From Chryseobacterium aurantiacum (lineage in GTDB: Bacteria > Bacteroidota > Bacteroidia > Flavobacteriales > Weeksellaceae), in NCBI RefSeq assembly GCF_003020585.1, contig NZ_PXUE01000004.1:1-64000 (forward strand): a DNA stretch of 64,000 bases, in the 5' to 3' direction. The position numbers and the translations under genes are program-made. Shown here piece after piece: positions 18,091 to 26,966 of this stretch. The notes under the pieces were generated by a model. That model did not search any database and was not told the origin of the DNA. It saw only the letters and a list, made by a program, of their open reading frames with translations. Position 1 is the first letter of the stretch, and each line of letters begins with the position of its first letter.

Positions 18091-18212
18091 AGCGTTTTGT
18101 GTTTAAGTTAAATATTAAATAAACTGCTGATAGTACAGCCTATACAGAATCAAAAAATATAAGGTTACTCTCACGGTCTTTCTCTAAGACAAGAGTTCTT
18201 TACTCCCTACAT

Positions 18213-18254
18213 GAAAAAACAGGACAGCATACTCTTGCGAGTGCGCTGTCCTGT
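18213..18254 (-). terminator. Terminator-like hairpin between tssD2 and vgrG1
   Basis: ACAGGACAGC (18219-18228) pairs with GCTGTCCTGT (18245-18254); an inner ACTC/GAGT stem tightens the loop. A T-run follows on the minus strand. Partial read-through here would give much Hcp and little VgrG. Confidence 0.8.
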
Positions 18255-18288
18255 ACCAATTTTATTTTTACTAAGATGATGAATAGGC

Positions 18289-18702
18289 TTATTTACCTGA
18301 TGAAGGCCACAGTCCAGCGTACTGAGAAGTACCGTAGTCAATTGTTTCAGCACTGATTACGAAGCTGATCAACATACTGTTGCTGTCAACTGCATCGAAA
18401 TCTACTTCATGCTGAATGACATAACCGTTCTGCCAGTTCAAAGTGATTAATGTTCCCTCTTCGTGAGATTTGTTAAATACAATTTCTCCTACTGTAGGCT
18501 TATATTTTCCGTTTAGTAAGCTTTCAAGGATGTCAGATTTTTCAGTAGCTTCTACTGTAACCTTAATTAATGCATTGGAAGGATCTGATGCTACACGTCC
18601 TGATACGTCTGTAGATCTGGCTACGCTGTAGTTCATCTTTAATAATTTCTGTCCTTCTCCGTTGTTGAATTTTAAGATTCCTCTCGAATTTCTTTCTGCC
18701 AT
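18289..18702 (-). CDS. tssD: T6SS inner-tube protein TssD (Hcp), copy 2
   Basis: A 137-residue Hcp tube subunit, almost identical to copy 3 over its first 120 residues and slightly diverged from copy 1. It precedes vgrG1, which suggests it forms the tube paired with that spike. The promoter region, from the ATG to the dyad operator, is also nearly identical to that of copy 3, pointing to duplication of the whole promoter-gene unit. Confidence 0.95.
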   Translation of the reverse strand: MAERNSRGILKFNNGEGQKLLKMNYSVARSTDVSGRVASDPSNALIKVTVEATEKSDILESLLNGKYKPTVGEIVFNKSHEEGTLITLNWQNGYVIQHEVDFDAVDSNSMLISFVISAETIDYGTSQYAGLWPSSGK

Positions 18703-18754
18703 GATTTGTAAATTTTAATCGTTAATAATATTTTGTGATTCGGTGATTGTGTAG

Positions 18755-18762
18755 CAAATATA
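18755..18762 (-). promoter_or_regulatory. -7 box of tssD2
   Basis: Minus strand reads TATATTTG, a perfect match, with no -33 TTG visible upstream. Confidence 0.65.
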
Positions 18763-18811
18763 GAGGCTCTTTTTTGGTAAAAAAAACTTTTAAACATAAA
18801 TCTGAAAAATT

Positions 18812-18848
18812 GTAGTAGTTCTACGACTTTTTGTAGTAATTCTACGAC
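18812..18848 (-). promoter_or_regulatory. Tandem dyad operator upstream of tssD2
   Basis: Two perfect GTAG-N5-CTAC dyads start at 18812 and 18833, 21 bp apart. On the coding strand each reads GTCGTAGAAYTACTACAA. The block ends 49 bp before the -7 box. The rest of the 18849-19000 spacer is AT-rich without visible structure. Confidence 0.75.
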
Positions 18849-19000
18849 TCTGGATTTAACAATCAAACACAAACAATTAATAACAAACAGTTTACATATA
18901 TTACAAAACACAAAAACAAAGACATATTTTCCACACTAAAGAGAAATATTATGACTTTTTAATAAAAATTAGCATGATTTAACAAACTAAAAAAGACATA

Positions 19001-19026
19001 AAAAAAAGCCGTCACTAAAAGTACGG
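19001..19026 (-). terminator. Terminator of the tssH / lytic transglycosylase unit
   Basis: GCCGT (19008-19012) pairs with ACGGC (19022-19026); a run of seven T follows on the minus strand. Confidence 0.65.
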
Positions 19027-19057
19027 CAATCATTATTTTTATATTCAAAGAGACTTC

Positions 19058-19921
19058 CTACTGAAAGCTATTTCCTTCTTTTATAGATCTTGTAAGGATC
19101 TTATGTTTTCTTAGAAGAAAATCGGGCATCAAATCTACAGGAAGATAGAATGAGCTTTCTCCTTTTTTCTGTAATTCTTCTGTGATTCCGGGATTCCATG
19201 CAAGAATTTCATTGACTTCTACATCAAGTTCATCTGCAATTACTTTCAGGCTAAATCCTGCATTGATTTCTGTTTCGGAAAGTGCTGCACTTGTTACCTT
19301 TCTGTTTCCTTCTTCAAAGAAAATTTTATTAATACGCGATGAGTTATAATTACTTAAAACGCTCTGAAGCTCCCCTGTTGCATAGCAGGCATTCAGATAT
19401 TTTTTTACGTGATTAATTGTTTCTCCGGGAAGATATTGAGAAAACTCGTGATATTGTGAGGAACCTGCTGCCTGCATGGCTTTTGCAATATTTCCTTCAC
19501 CACAATTATAGGCTGCCACTACGGTTACCCAGTTGTTATACTTTTTGTAAAGATTGGCCAGAGAAATAACAGCTGTTTTTGTACTTTTATAAACATCTGT
19601 ACGGTTCTGTTCTGAAAGGCCATACTGATTGGCATGTGCCGTCATAAACTGCCAGATGCCTACTGCTCCCGCACCTGAGGTAATATTTCTGTTAAAGTGT
19701 GATTCAATCAGGGCAAGGTTTCTCAAATGTTTGGGAAGTCCTTTCTGGATGAGCAATTGTTCTATAAACTCAACAAGATCTTTATTGGAATTAATAATTC
19801 CCTGATATTTTTTCACACTGCTTTCCGAAGTATCTGATGCTGCAAGAAACTGTCCGTTTACTAAAACCACAGTTCCTAAAAGCATGACACCTGTAAAGAT
19901 ATTTTTGACAATAGTTTTCAT
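19058..19921 (-). CDS. Exported lytic transglycosylase (SLT domain)
   Basis: A 288-residue periplasmic enzyme that cleaves peptidoglycan glycan strands. Signal peptide at residues 1-23 (MKTIVKNIFTG...VVLVNGQ). The SLT fold shows the catalytic Glu in LALIESHFNRN (about residue 73), then GAGAVGIWQFM and VVAAYNCGEGNI. The C-terminal part (about 215-265) looks like a LysM-like segment (INAGFSLKVIADELDVEVNEILAWNPG). The ATG at 19921 begins the signal peptide; a TTG lies upstream at 19966. It follows tssH by 75 bp, so it may open the wall for T6SS assembly, as described for other T6SSs. Confidence 0.85.
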   Translation of the reverse strand: MKTIVKNIFTGVMLLGTVVLVNGQFLAASDTSESSVKKYQGIINSNKDLVEFIEQLLIQKGLPKHLRNLALIESHFNRNITSGAGAVGIWQFMTAHANQYGLSEQNRTDVYKSTKTAVISLANLYKKYNNWVTVVAAYNCGEGNIAKAMQAAGSSQYHEFSQYLPGETINHVKKYLNACYATGELQSVLSNYNSSRINKIFFEEGNRKVTSAALSETEINAGFSLKVIADELDVEVNEILAWNPGITEELQKKGESSFYLPVDLMPDFLLRKHKILTRSIKEGNSFQ

Positions 19922-19996
19922 CTTAAATGTATTAATAGCAAAAAAGTAAAAAAGGCTAAATAGCAAATGTGCCGGTCAGCCTTTTCATTTTATAAT

Positions 19997-22492
19997 TTAG
20001 TCTACTTTCCAGCTTGGCTTTTCTTCATCCTTATTCCAATCTACATGAATGGTTTGTCCGGATTTTACTTCTTCTCTTACAATCATTTTAGAAATAGGTC
20101 TTGCCAGCTGTGCACGGATTACTCCGGAGATTTGTCTGGCTCCGTATTTACTGCTAAATCCTCCCAGAGCAAGATTTCTTACAGCGTCATCGGTGATCTT
20201 TAAGGTTATTCCTAGTCTTGTTAATGAAGTATGAAGTGATTTTAACTGGATGTTGAATATTCTTTCTGCAATAGATTCTGTGATAGGTGCAAAAGGAATA
20301 ATCTCTGTAATTCTTGCCAGGAACTCAGGTCTGAATCGTCCTGAATTTGACATAATCTGCATCAATGAGGATGATTCCGGAATTTTACCTTCTTCAAACT
20401 GTTTTACGATTTCCTCGCTTCCGATATTGGAGGTGAATAAGATTAAAGCATTGCTGAAATCTCCTTCTTTTCCAAGCTTATCATGTACTTTTCCTTCGTC
20501 CATAATCTGAAGGAATACATCAAAAACGGAATGGTGAGCTTTTTCAATTTCATCAAACAGAACAACGGTATAAGGCTGTTGTCTGATCTTATTGACCAAC
20601 ATACCTCCTTCTTCGTAACCTACATATCCCGGAGGCGCACCGTATAATAAGGCGGCAGAGTGTTCTTCTTTAAATTCCGACATATCGAAACGAACCATTG
20701 CCTTTTCATCGTTGAATAATAATTCTGCCATTGATTTTGCAAGTTCGGTCTTTCCTGTTCCGGTAGGCCCTAACAGGAAGAATGAACCTATTGGCTGACC
20801 TGGTTTATTTAATCCGCTTCGGTTTTCAACAATGGCATCGGAAAGGATTTTCAATGCATGATCCTGTCCTACCACTCTATTTAAAAGAAGAGACTCCATA
20901 TTCAGAAGTTTTTCTTTTTCCTGAGCCTGGATCTTTCCAATTGGAATATTGGTTTTGGCAGCCATTACTGCAGCCAGTTCCAGACGGTCTACTTTTTCTC
21001 TTTTTTTGGCAGCGTGTTCTAACAATTCGGCGTAGGTATCCTCAATAATTTGCTGAATCTGGTCTACGGGCATTGAGTTGTCAATAGCAGGCTGCTCACT
21101 TAGTGATCCCCATAAAATAGGGCTTATTTTGTCTCTCAATAAGTTATATGTCCAGATCAGTTCGTCTGCCTTATCTTTATTATCGAGAAATTCTTCTTGT
21201 AAAATAGCATCATAGCTTTCTTTCCAGCTTCCAAGTTCCTTTTCGGAGAGTTCGTCCAGCATTTTAATGGCAGCCATTGTTCTGTCTAGCAAGTCAATGG
21301 CAGCATCCGGTAATTTTTTACCTTTTGCATATCTTTTTGCCAAACGTACACATTCCGGAATGGCTGTTTTTTCTACTTCAATGCCGTGGTGCTTTTTGTA
21401 CCCGTCAAGAAGAACGTCAATCATTTTAACGCAGGTCTTTTCATCCGGTTCATTAACGGTTAGCACTTCAAAACGACGGTTGAATGCCTGTTCCGGTTCT
21501 ATAATTTTTCTATATTCTTCCTGGGTTGTAGCTCCAATTACGGTGATTTCACCTCTTGCCAATTCCGGCTTCAATAGATTGGCCACGTTTCCGATACTGC
21601 CCTTTGGATCTAAAAGCGTATGAATCTCATCAATAAAAAGAATTGCTTTTTCAATTTTCTTGCATTCATTGATTACTTTTTTCAGACGATCTTCTATTTC
21701 TCCTTTATATGAAGTTCCTGCCAGTAATGCACCTGTGTCCAGTTCTAAAAGGGTCCCGTTTTTAAGCATTTCCGGAACATTTCCTTTTGTAATTTCGATG
21801 GCAAAGCCTTCTACCAATGCTGTTTTTCCTACGCCAGGCTCTCCAATGATGATTACGTTGGGTTTACTTCTACGGCAAAGGATTTCAACCAGCATTCTTA
21901 GTTCTTTATCTCTACCTATTATGTTTTCCAGACTTCCGTTTCTTGCCTGTGCTGTTCTGTCTACACAATAGCTTTTAATGGATGGAAATGATGAATCTGT
22001 AAAGTCTGATCCATTTGAAAATAATGAGGCAAAGTCACCATTTTCTGAAACGGCAAAAGGGGTATCTTTTCTGTACAGATTAAAGATATCATGTTCTCTT
22101 AAAGGAAGAGACTTCAGTTGTTGTAATGAAAAAACAACCTGAGGCTTTACAATGGCTGTAAGGATACAGATAGGGGTAACCTCATCCAGTCCCAGTTTTA
22201 AGCGGATATCATCTGCTTCTTCTATAAGGATATCTACCGCATCATCCTGACCTACTTCATCGGGAAGGTGATTGGTTTTAGGATATTCTTCAATACGAAC
22301 ATCCGCCCATTCGTAGAAATAGCCGGGATCTTTATCTATATTTTTTAAAAATTCATTAAGACCAATATCTTTATGCATTAAGGCCTGCAGAATATGCGGA
22401 CCTCCGTAGGTAGCATTATAATTTTCCTTCGCTATCGACTGAGCAATATGAAATAGCTGTTTTACTGTTTCGTTGGTTACTAGTACTCCCAT
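19997..22492 (-). CDS. tssH: T6SS sheath-disassembly ATPase TssH (ClpV)
   Basis: An 831-residue ClpB-class AAA+ unfoldase that recycles contracted sheath. N-domain spans residues 1-150. NBD1 has Walker A GEPGVGKT at 217-224 and Walker B LFIDEIH near 285-291; NBD2 has Walker A GPTGTGKT at 575-582. The short middle domain and location among T6SS genes favour ClpV over the chaperone ClpB. In Bacteroidetes, TssH is found with Hcp/VgrG clusters as here. It has no partner sheath gene (tssBC) in this window. Confidence 0.92.
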   Translation of the reverse strand: MGVLVTNETVKQLFHIAQSIAKENYNATYGGPHILQALMHKDIGLNEFLKNIDKDPGYFYEWADVRIEEYPKTNHLPDEVGQDDAVDILIEEADDIRLKLGLDEVTPICILTAIVKPQVVFSLQQLKSLPLREHDIFNLYRKDTPFAVSENGDFASLFSNGSDFTDSSFPSIKSYCVDRTAQARNGSLENIIGRDKELRMLVEILCRRSKPNVIIIGEPGVGKTALVEGFAIEITKGNVPEMLKNGTLLELDTGALLAGTSYKGEIEDRLKKVINECKKIEKAILFIDEIHTLLDPKGSIGNVANLLKPELARGEITVIGATTQEEYRKIIEPEQAFNRRFEVLTVNEPDEKTCVKMIDVLLDGYKKHHGIEVEKTAIPECVRLAKRYAKGKKLPDAAIDLLDRTMAAIKMLDELSEKELGSWKESYDAILQEEFLDNKDKADELIWTYNLLRDKISPILWGSLSEQPAIDNSMPVDQIQQIIEDTYAELLEHAAKKREKVDRLELAAVMAAKTNIPIGKIQAQEKEKLLNMESLLLNRVVGQDHALKILSDAIVENRSGLNKPGQPIGSFFLLGPTGTGKTELAKSMAELLFNDEKAMVRFDMSEFKEEHSAALLYGAPPGYVGYEEGGMLVNKIRQQPYTVVLFDEIEKAHHSVFDVFLQIMDEGKVHDKLGKEGDFSNALILFTSNIGSEEIVKQFEEGKIPESSSLMQIMSNSGRFRPEFLARITEIIPFAPITESIAERIFNIQLKSLHTSLTRLGITLKITDDAVRNLALGGFSSKYGARQISGVIRAQLARPISKMIVREEVKSGQTIHVDWNKDEEKPSWKVD

Positions 22493-22760
22493 TTATAATT
22501 TTTCTTATATTAATATATTTGCGTTCTGTTTATGATCTTATTCAGATTATTTGATGTTTGGAAACTCTACTTTTCATCATTGGTGATCTATGAATCAAAA
22601 GGGATTCTCTTTGTTTTGCTAAAATTAAATATTTTATTCTAAACGATATAAAGATAGTTAATTCTTCAATTAGAGAAGTAATAACGGTATTTTTTTATCT
22701 TAATCATCAATTTATCGACAAAAATAAAACACCAATTATTGCTTCCAGGGTATTATTTTT

Positions 22761-23432
22761 TTAAATATTTAAAAGATAGAGTAAGATCAGACTCAACCAT
22801 TGAAGCCCAATGTAGATATAAAATAGCATGGCTGAGGGTTCTGCCAGCTCTTGAAGCTTTTCAATCAGGGTAGTTTTAATGATGTCATAGAAGTTGACAT
22901 TTTCATCACCCAGATTCAGTTCATCAAATTTTACTTTTTTCAGAGCATAGCTGAGGATACGTTTAAGTATTTTGTTTTCTGAACTGTTCTTGAATTCATT
23001 CAAAAGCTTAACCTTGGCCAGAGCATAGTCTGCGCTTGTACGAACAACTATTGGCTGATTGGTTTTAAACTTATCAAGAATTTTATCTATGAAAGGAATC
23101 AATATTGTTTTTGAATGATCCTGTATTAGTCTGCTGATAATCCTTGACATTGCATATTTTGTAGCAAAAATGGCTGTACAAAAGGGGGCAATAATCATTA
23201 ACAAATAGAAAAGACTGGCTGATACGGGCTTAGCCATTACTGTTGCTACCAAAAACGCAAGGGCACCACTATGTCCTAAAGACGAACCTAAACTGTTGGC
23301 CAAAAGATAAATTCCGAGCGTGAAAGTGATTACAGTAGAAAGAATCCCTATTGCATAGATTTTTAATAGACTGAAGATAAATACAGCAGATAGTTTTGAG
23401 AAATATTTTAAATGAGTCGTTATATTATTCAT
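22761..23432 (-). CDS. Membrane protein of unknown function, end of vgrG2 cluster
   Basis: A 223-residue protein with hydrophobic segments at about 14-47 (KLSAVFIFSLLKIYAIGILS), 58-90 and 204-222, and a soluble middle part (about 100-195) rich in Lys/Leu. No family recognised. It is the last gene of the run that starts at vgrG2, after lipase, small membrane protein and exported protein. Position suggests a role as immunity or accessory factor for the effectors upstream. That is inference. Confidence 0.6.
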   Translation of the reverse strand: MNNITTHLKYFSKLSAVFIFSLLKIYAIGILSTVITFTLGIYLLANSLGSSLGHSGALAFLVATVMAKPVSASLFYLLMIIAPFCTAIFATKYAMSRIISRLIQDHSKTILIPFIDKILDKFKTNQPIVVRTSADYALAKVKLLNEFKNSSENKILKRILSYALKKVKFDELNLGDENVNFYDIIKTTLIEKLQELAEPSAMLFYIYIGLQWLSLILLYLLNI

Positions 23433-23465
23433 TGGCCATCATGGTTGTCTAATTCGGTAACTTGG

Positions 23466-24038
23466 TTATTTTTTTTCGTTTTCTTGATATAAGGCGAGGC
23501 ATTTCTCCTCATAATCAAAACACAAGGCATCTCCAAATGTTTCCAGATAAGTAACGGGGAAAGTCATTTTTGTTTTAATAGTCGGCATTTTTTGTAATTT
23601 CCCGTGAGATACTCTATAAAAATTACCAACATACTCATTGGTGATAAGGTTTACCTTTGATTCTCCTTTTGCTTCGTCTCCGTAATCGAAGCTCAGGATA
23701 TCATCAATTCTTCTCATTTGCACCAATCGCATTTTCTTTGCCTTGGCATCGTATTCAAAAACACATCTAAAGCCTGATCTGTCGAAATCATTCCAAAATT
23801 CAAATCCTTTTTTTGTAGGCTCCAATGTATTTCCGAAATTCAATTTCTGAATGACGCCACTTTGTATCTTTTTAAATTTCTGGGTAGATAAAAAGCAAAT
23901 AAGGGTGCGCGTATCACTATCGATACGAATAGTATCTTTTATGGAGTCTCCGTCAAGATCCTTGATGATTTCACGGGTTGTTTGTCCAAAGGCCAAAGCT
24001 GACAGGCTCATAAAGAGCAAAAAATTTAATTTCTTCAT
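23466..24038 (-). CDS. Exported protein, vgrG2 cluster (candidate periplasmic immunity)
   Basis: A 190-residue protein with a signal peptide (MKKLNFLLFMSLSALAFGQ). The mature part opens with KDLDGDSIKDTIRID, a Ca-binding-like DxDxDxxxD pattern seen in FG-GAP/VCBS-type proteins. It has one Cys pair possibility (FRCVFEY, LCFDYEEKC). I cannot assign a family. Being exported and located two genes after the lipase effector, it is a candidate periplasmic immunity protein, as lipase effectors act on membranes from the periplasm. This is inferred from position. Confidence 0.6.
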   Translation of the reverse strand: MKKLNFLLFMSLSALAFGQTTREIIKDLDGDSIKDTIRIDSDTRTLICFLSTQKFKKIQSGVIQKLNFGNTLEPTKKGFEFWNDFDRSGFRCVFEYDAKAKKMRLVQMRRIDDILSFDYGDEAKGESKVNLITNEYVGNFYRVSHGKLQKMPTIKTKMTFPVTYLETFGDALCFDYEEKCLALYQENEKK

Positions 24039-24122
24039 TACGTTACTGATATTTAATCCCTTTTCATTTATGATTTACCATCAATATGTTTTCATTTTAC
24101 TCTTACTCAAAGCCATGCGATC

Positions 24123-24455
24123 TTATTGAACAAAAGGATCATCTATTAAACCACTAATTCCTACATACCAGTAAAAAATATAGTAAATGATATACAGCAA
24201 AACCAGTGCGATAATGATTATTAAGATTTTTAAAAAAGCATTTTTAGTAATTTTATTATAGAGAAAATGACTTCCTGTTAAAATTAAGGAAACAGGAATT
24301 GAAAATATTATTCCAAATCTCAGTATAATATTTAAAACAGTCTTTATGTTAAATTGTACTTCGGGAATATCAATAAACAAGAAAAGCACTATTACAATAT
24401 TAACGAATAAAAAAAGAATTAAAAATTCAATAAAAAATGATTTTAATAATCTCAT
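24123..24455 (-). CDS. Small three-helix membrane protein behind lipase effector
   Basis: A 110-residue, almost entirely hydrophobic protein with about three transmembrane segments (residues 7-29, 39-63, 73-96). The start ATG at 24455 lies 7 bp after the lipase stop, so it is probably translated with it. The ATG at 24506 in the same frame would overlap the lipase gene by 44 bp and was not used. No family recognised. Its tight coupling to the effector makes it a good immunity candidate, or a membrane accessory. Confidence 0.6.
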   Translation of the reverse strand: MRLLKSFFIEFLILFLFVNIVIVLFLFIDIPEVQFNIKTVLNIILRFGIIFSIPVSLILTGSHFLYNKITKNAFLKILIIIIALVLLYIIYYIFYWYVGISGLIDDPFVQ

Positions 24456-24462
24456 TGTTGTC

Positions 24463-26157
24463 CTATTTTTTTTTATAACCAGGGTTTTTACCGGAACTGA
24501 AAGCATTCTTTAACCCCTCTTCTACCTGCGGCCAAAACTCAGTATGGCTTAAGCTGTGTGAAGCCATAGCCAAATAAGGAACGGTTCCCGGTCTTTTCAT
24601 CATATCTGCAATTTCCCGTTCATCTTTTTCTGTCACCAAATCGGCATTGTATTTTTTCACAAGATCAATATAGACTTCAAGATTTTTTCTTAATATTTTA
24701 ATCTGGGCATCTATTTGACCTGTAAAATACATTTCTGCTCCATGCAGGGCATAAGTTACATATTTTACTTTATTTGGCTTTACAAATTGACTCAGCAACC
24801 TCATCAATACTTCCTGAAGATTGTTATTTTGAACCGCTTTTGAGGTACTTGATATAAATCTGCTTGAAACCAGTTTTTTATTTCTTGTATGATAAGGGTC
24901 TTTAGTTGTAATATTCACATCTAAGATTGAAAGTCCGTTTGCCTGATGTACAGGTGTCCAGGAGGTAACTTCAATACTATCTGTAATACCAGCTTCAGCG
25001 GCAAAAACTTTAGCTAAAAAGTTGAGAATATAACTATCGGTAACTCCTGTTTTTATACTAAATAGATTATTAATGGCACCAATTCCTGATGCAAGGTCCA
25101 GATCTGCAAAAAATTCCGGTCTTCCATATCCTCCCGCACGGTTTCGACTATTTCTATTAAAAGTATCGTGACTTGTAAAGGTCCAGTGCTGGAAAATTTT
25201 CAATATATTGATAAATTGATCCATTTCCGTTGTCAGGTTTGGCTTGCTTGGCTTTATATTTTCAAGGTAATTAATGAACTCTGCCGTAAGTTGGTTAATT
25301 CCTGCTAAACCTGTAGCTGTTTCTCTCCAAAGTTGGGGCCCCTCGGTGTCATCATTAATCCATACATTCAATAAATGCTTAAATGCGGAAGTATCTACTG
25401 ACTTTAGGGTATCCAATCCTGTCTGGAAGCTTTTCATTTGAAAGTTTCTCAGAAAAATTTCCAGGTTTACTAAGCTGAAATCGGCAATAAGCTGCTGGGT
25501 AAGGTCATATTCATTGTGTACATTGATGATCTTACATTCTTTATGCAGTTTGCTATGGTTAAGCTGGTGTTTCTTCTTGAAGAACGGAGTAGATAAATAG
25601 GTGATACTCTTCACTTTCCAGGGCTTAGGATATTTTACATCCGTTGCTATAAGCTCTGTAAATTGATTGATGACGTTTCCACCATGAGAATGCCCTATTA
25701 AATGAAGATGAACTTCCTGATTTTTCCAGAATTTGTATACTCTTAAAAATAAATCCAATAGCCTTTCTGCAGCAAGATTTCTTTCCTTTGTATCATTATC
25801 TCCTGACCAGCTGAAAAAGTCACCTTCAATATGGAGATCTAAAAATTGTGGCTTTATTTCTTTTATTTTATTCCAGAAATTATTCTGGCTGCTTCTCCAG
25901 TAGTTGGTGTTGGCCTGATGTTTCAGACCTGCAGTATTCACAGGATCGGTAGTTCCTGCTACAAACATTACAACATCAATGATTCTTTTTTCGGACTTGG
26001 GAGGGCTTTTGGGACCGCCATATTTTATACCGCCTGCTTCCCCTGTTTCGGTTACAGACTCTCCGGCATTGGTAATGATGTTTTCCTTGGAATACATGCT
26101 GTGCCCCTCCTGAGATATTTTGGTATATGTTCCTTTTACGATTCTCGTCCTACTCAT
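24463..26157 (-). CDS. T6SS cargo effector: N-terminal module plus lipase domain
   Basis: A 564-residue protein. Residues 1-53 form a module (VKGTYTKISQEGHSMYS, NIITNAG, TETGE, YG.PK.PP) shared with the metzincin effector at 26967. From about residue 60 an alpha/beta hydrolase begins (DVVMFVAGTTDPVN); the nucleophile elbow is GHSHG with Ser157. The C-terminal 300 residues have no recognised family. The catalytic elbow and position behind vgrG2 suggest a Tle-like lipase effector that attacks target phospholipids. No signal peptide, as expected for T6SS cargo. Esterase activity is inferred from the motif. Confidence 0.8.
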   Translation of the reverse strand: MSRTRIVKGTYTKISQEGHSMYSKENIITNAGESVTETGEAGGIKYGGPKSPPKSEKRIIDVVMFVAGTTDPVNTAGLKHQANTNYWRSSQNNFWNKIKEIKPQFLDLHIEGDFFSWSGDNDTKERNLAAERLLDLFLRVYKFWKNQEVHLHLIGHSHGGNVINQFTELIATDVKYPKPWKVKSITYLSTPFFKKKHQLNHSKLHKECKIINVHNEYDLTQQLIADFSLVNLEIFLRNFQMKSFQTGLDTLKSVDTSAFKHLLNVWINDDTEGPQLWRETATGLAGINQLTAEFINYLENIKPSKPNLTTEMDQFINILKIFQHWTFTSHDTFNRNSRNRAGGYGRPEFFADLDLASGIGAINNLFSIKTGVTDSYILNFLAKVFAAEAGITDSIEVTSWTPVHQANGLSILDVNITTKDPYHTRNKKLVSSRFISSTSKAVQNNNLQEVLMRLLSQFVKPNKVKYVTYALHGAEMYFTGQIDAQIKILRKNLEVYIDLVKKYNADLVTEKDEREIADMMKRPGTVPYLAMASHSLSHTEFWPQVEEGLKNAFSSGKNPGYKKK

Positions 26158-26280
26158 AGCCGAATGATATTTTGATTTTCCTTAGCTTGTTGTTTTATAT
26201 TTACATTCTTTAGTAAAAAAATGCTTTTAAAACAATATTTTATCTGTGATCAGATTCTCTACCAGATGATGAGTTTAATT

Positions 26281-26964
26281 TTAACGTGCAAGCGGATTCA
26301 ATGTGTATTCCGTTACACTTAATTCAGCCCCTGTATTTCCGTTAATAATTGCTTTTTTAAACAAATAAGATTCTCCGTCACCAGCCATTTTTCCGGTATT
26401 CCAGTTGAGTTCCCAAACATAGGCATTGTATTTCTTAGATTGGGATCTTGAAATTTCACCATTTTTAGTGAAATCTACTTTTTTATCTTTACCATATTTT
26501 AAAACCTTATTCAGATCGAATGCATAGTTTTCGTCTTTATTTTCGGTCTTTACAACAGTGCCATTCTGGTAATATCCCCATTTTCCTATTTCCAGATTGT
26601 TCCCGAAGTAATGTTTAACAGACAGCAATACACCTGCATTATCAAAGGTATAGATATCCCTGATCCTGTTATGGGTAATTACTTCTTCTACATAGTTCTG
26701 CACAAGACTTTTTGTATAGGTTTCTTCTACATATCCATCCTTAATAACGTGATACTGCTTTACATAGGTATCCTTATCCTTAGCATATCCTTCATAGGAG
26801 GGATCTTTTTTTATATTCGCTTCATATTTTGCAATATCAAATTTTGTCATTTGTAAATTGGTGTTTACTGATGGTGTTATATTTTGGTTGGAAACGGATT
26901 TTCCTTTATTGCCTTCACTACAATTAAAGAATGACAGCAAAATCCATATAAAGATTATTTTCAT
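26281..26964 (-). CDS. Lipoprotein, candidate immunity for metzincin effector
   Basis: A 227-residue protein with a lipoprotein signal peptide ending in LLSFFNC. The mature part has a YxxNGT-type tract (GVLLSVKHYFGNNLEIGKWGYYQNGTVVKTE) like MORN/toxin-antitoxin repeat proteins, which I take only as a resemblance. It starts 2 bp after the metzincin effector's stop, so the two are almost certainly co-translated. A periplasm-facing lipoprotein is what one expects to neutralise a protease acting in the periplasm. The ATG at 27000 upstream overlaps the effector gene and was not used. Confidence 0.65.
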   Translation of the reverse strand: MKIIFIWILLSFFNCSEGNKGKSVSNQNITPSVNTNLQMTKFDIAKYEANIKKDPSYEGYAKDKDTYVKQYHVIKDGYVEETYTKSLVQNYVEEVITHNRIRDIYTFDNAGVLLSVKHYFGNNLEIGKWGYYQNGTVVKTENKDENYAFDLNKVLKYGKDKKVDFTKNGEISRSQSKKYNAYVWELNWNTGKMAGDGESYLFKKAIINGNTGAELSVTEYTLNPLAR

Positions 26965-26966
26965 AA

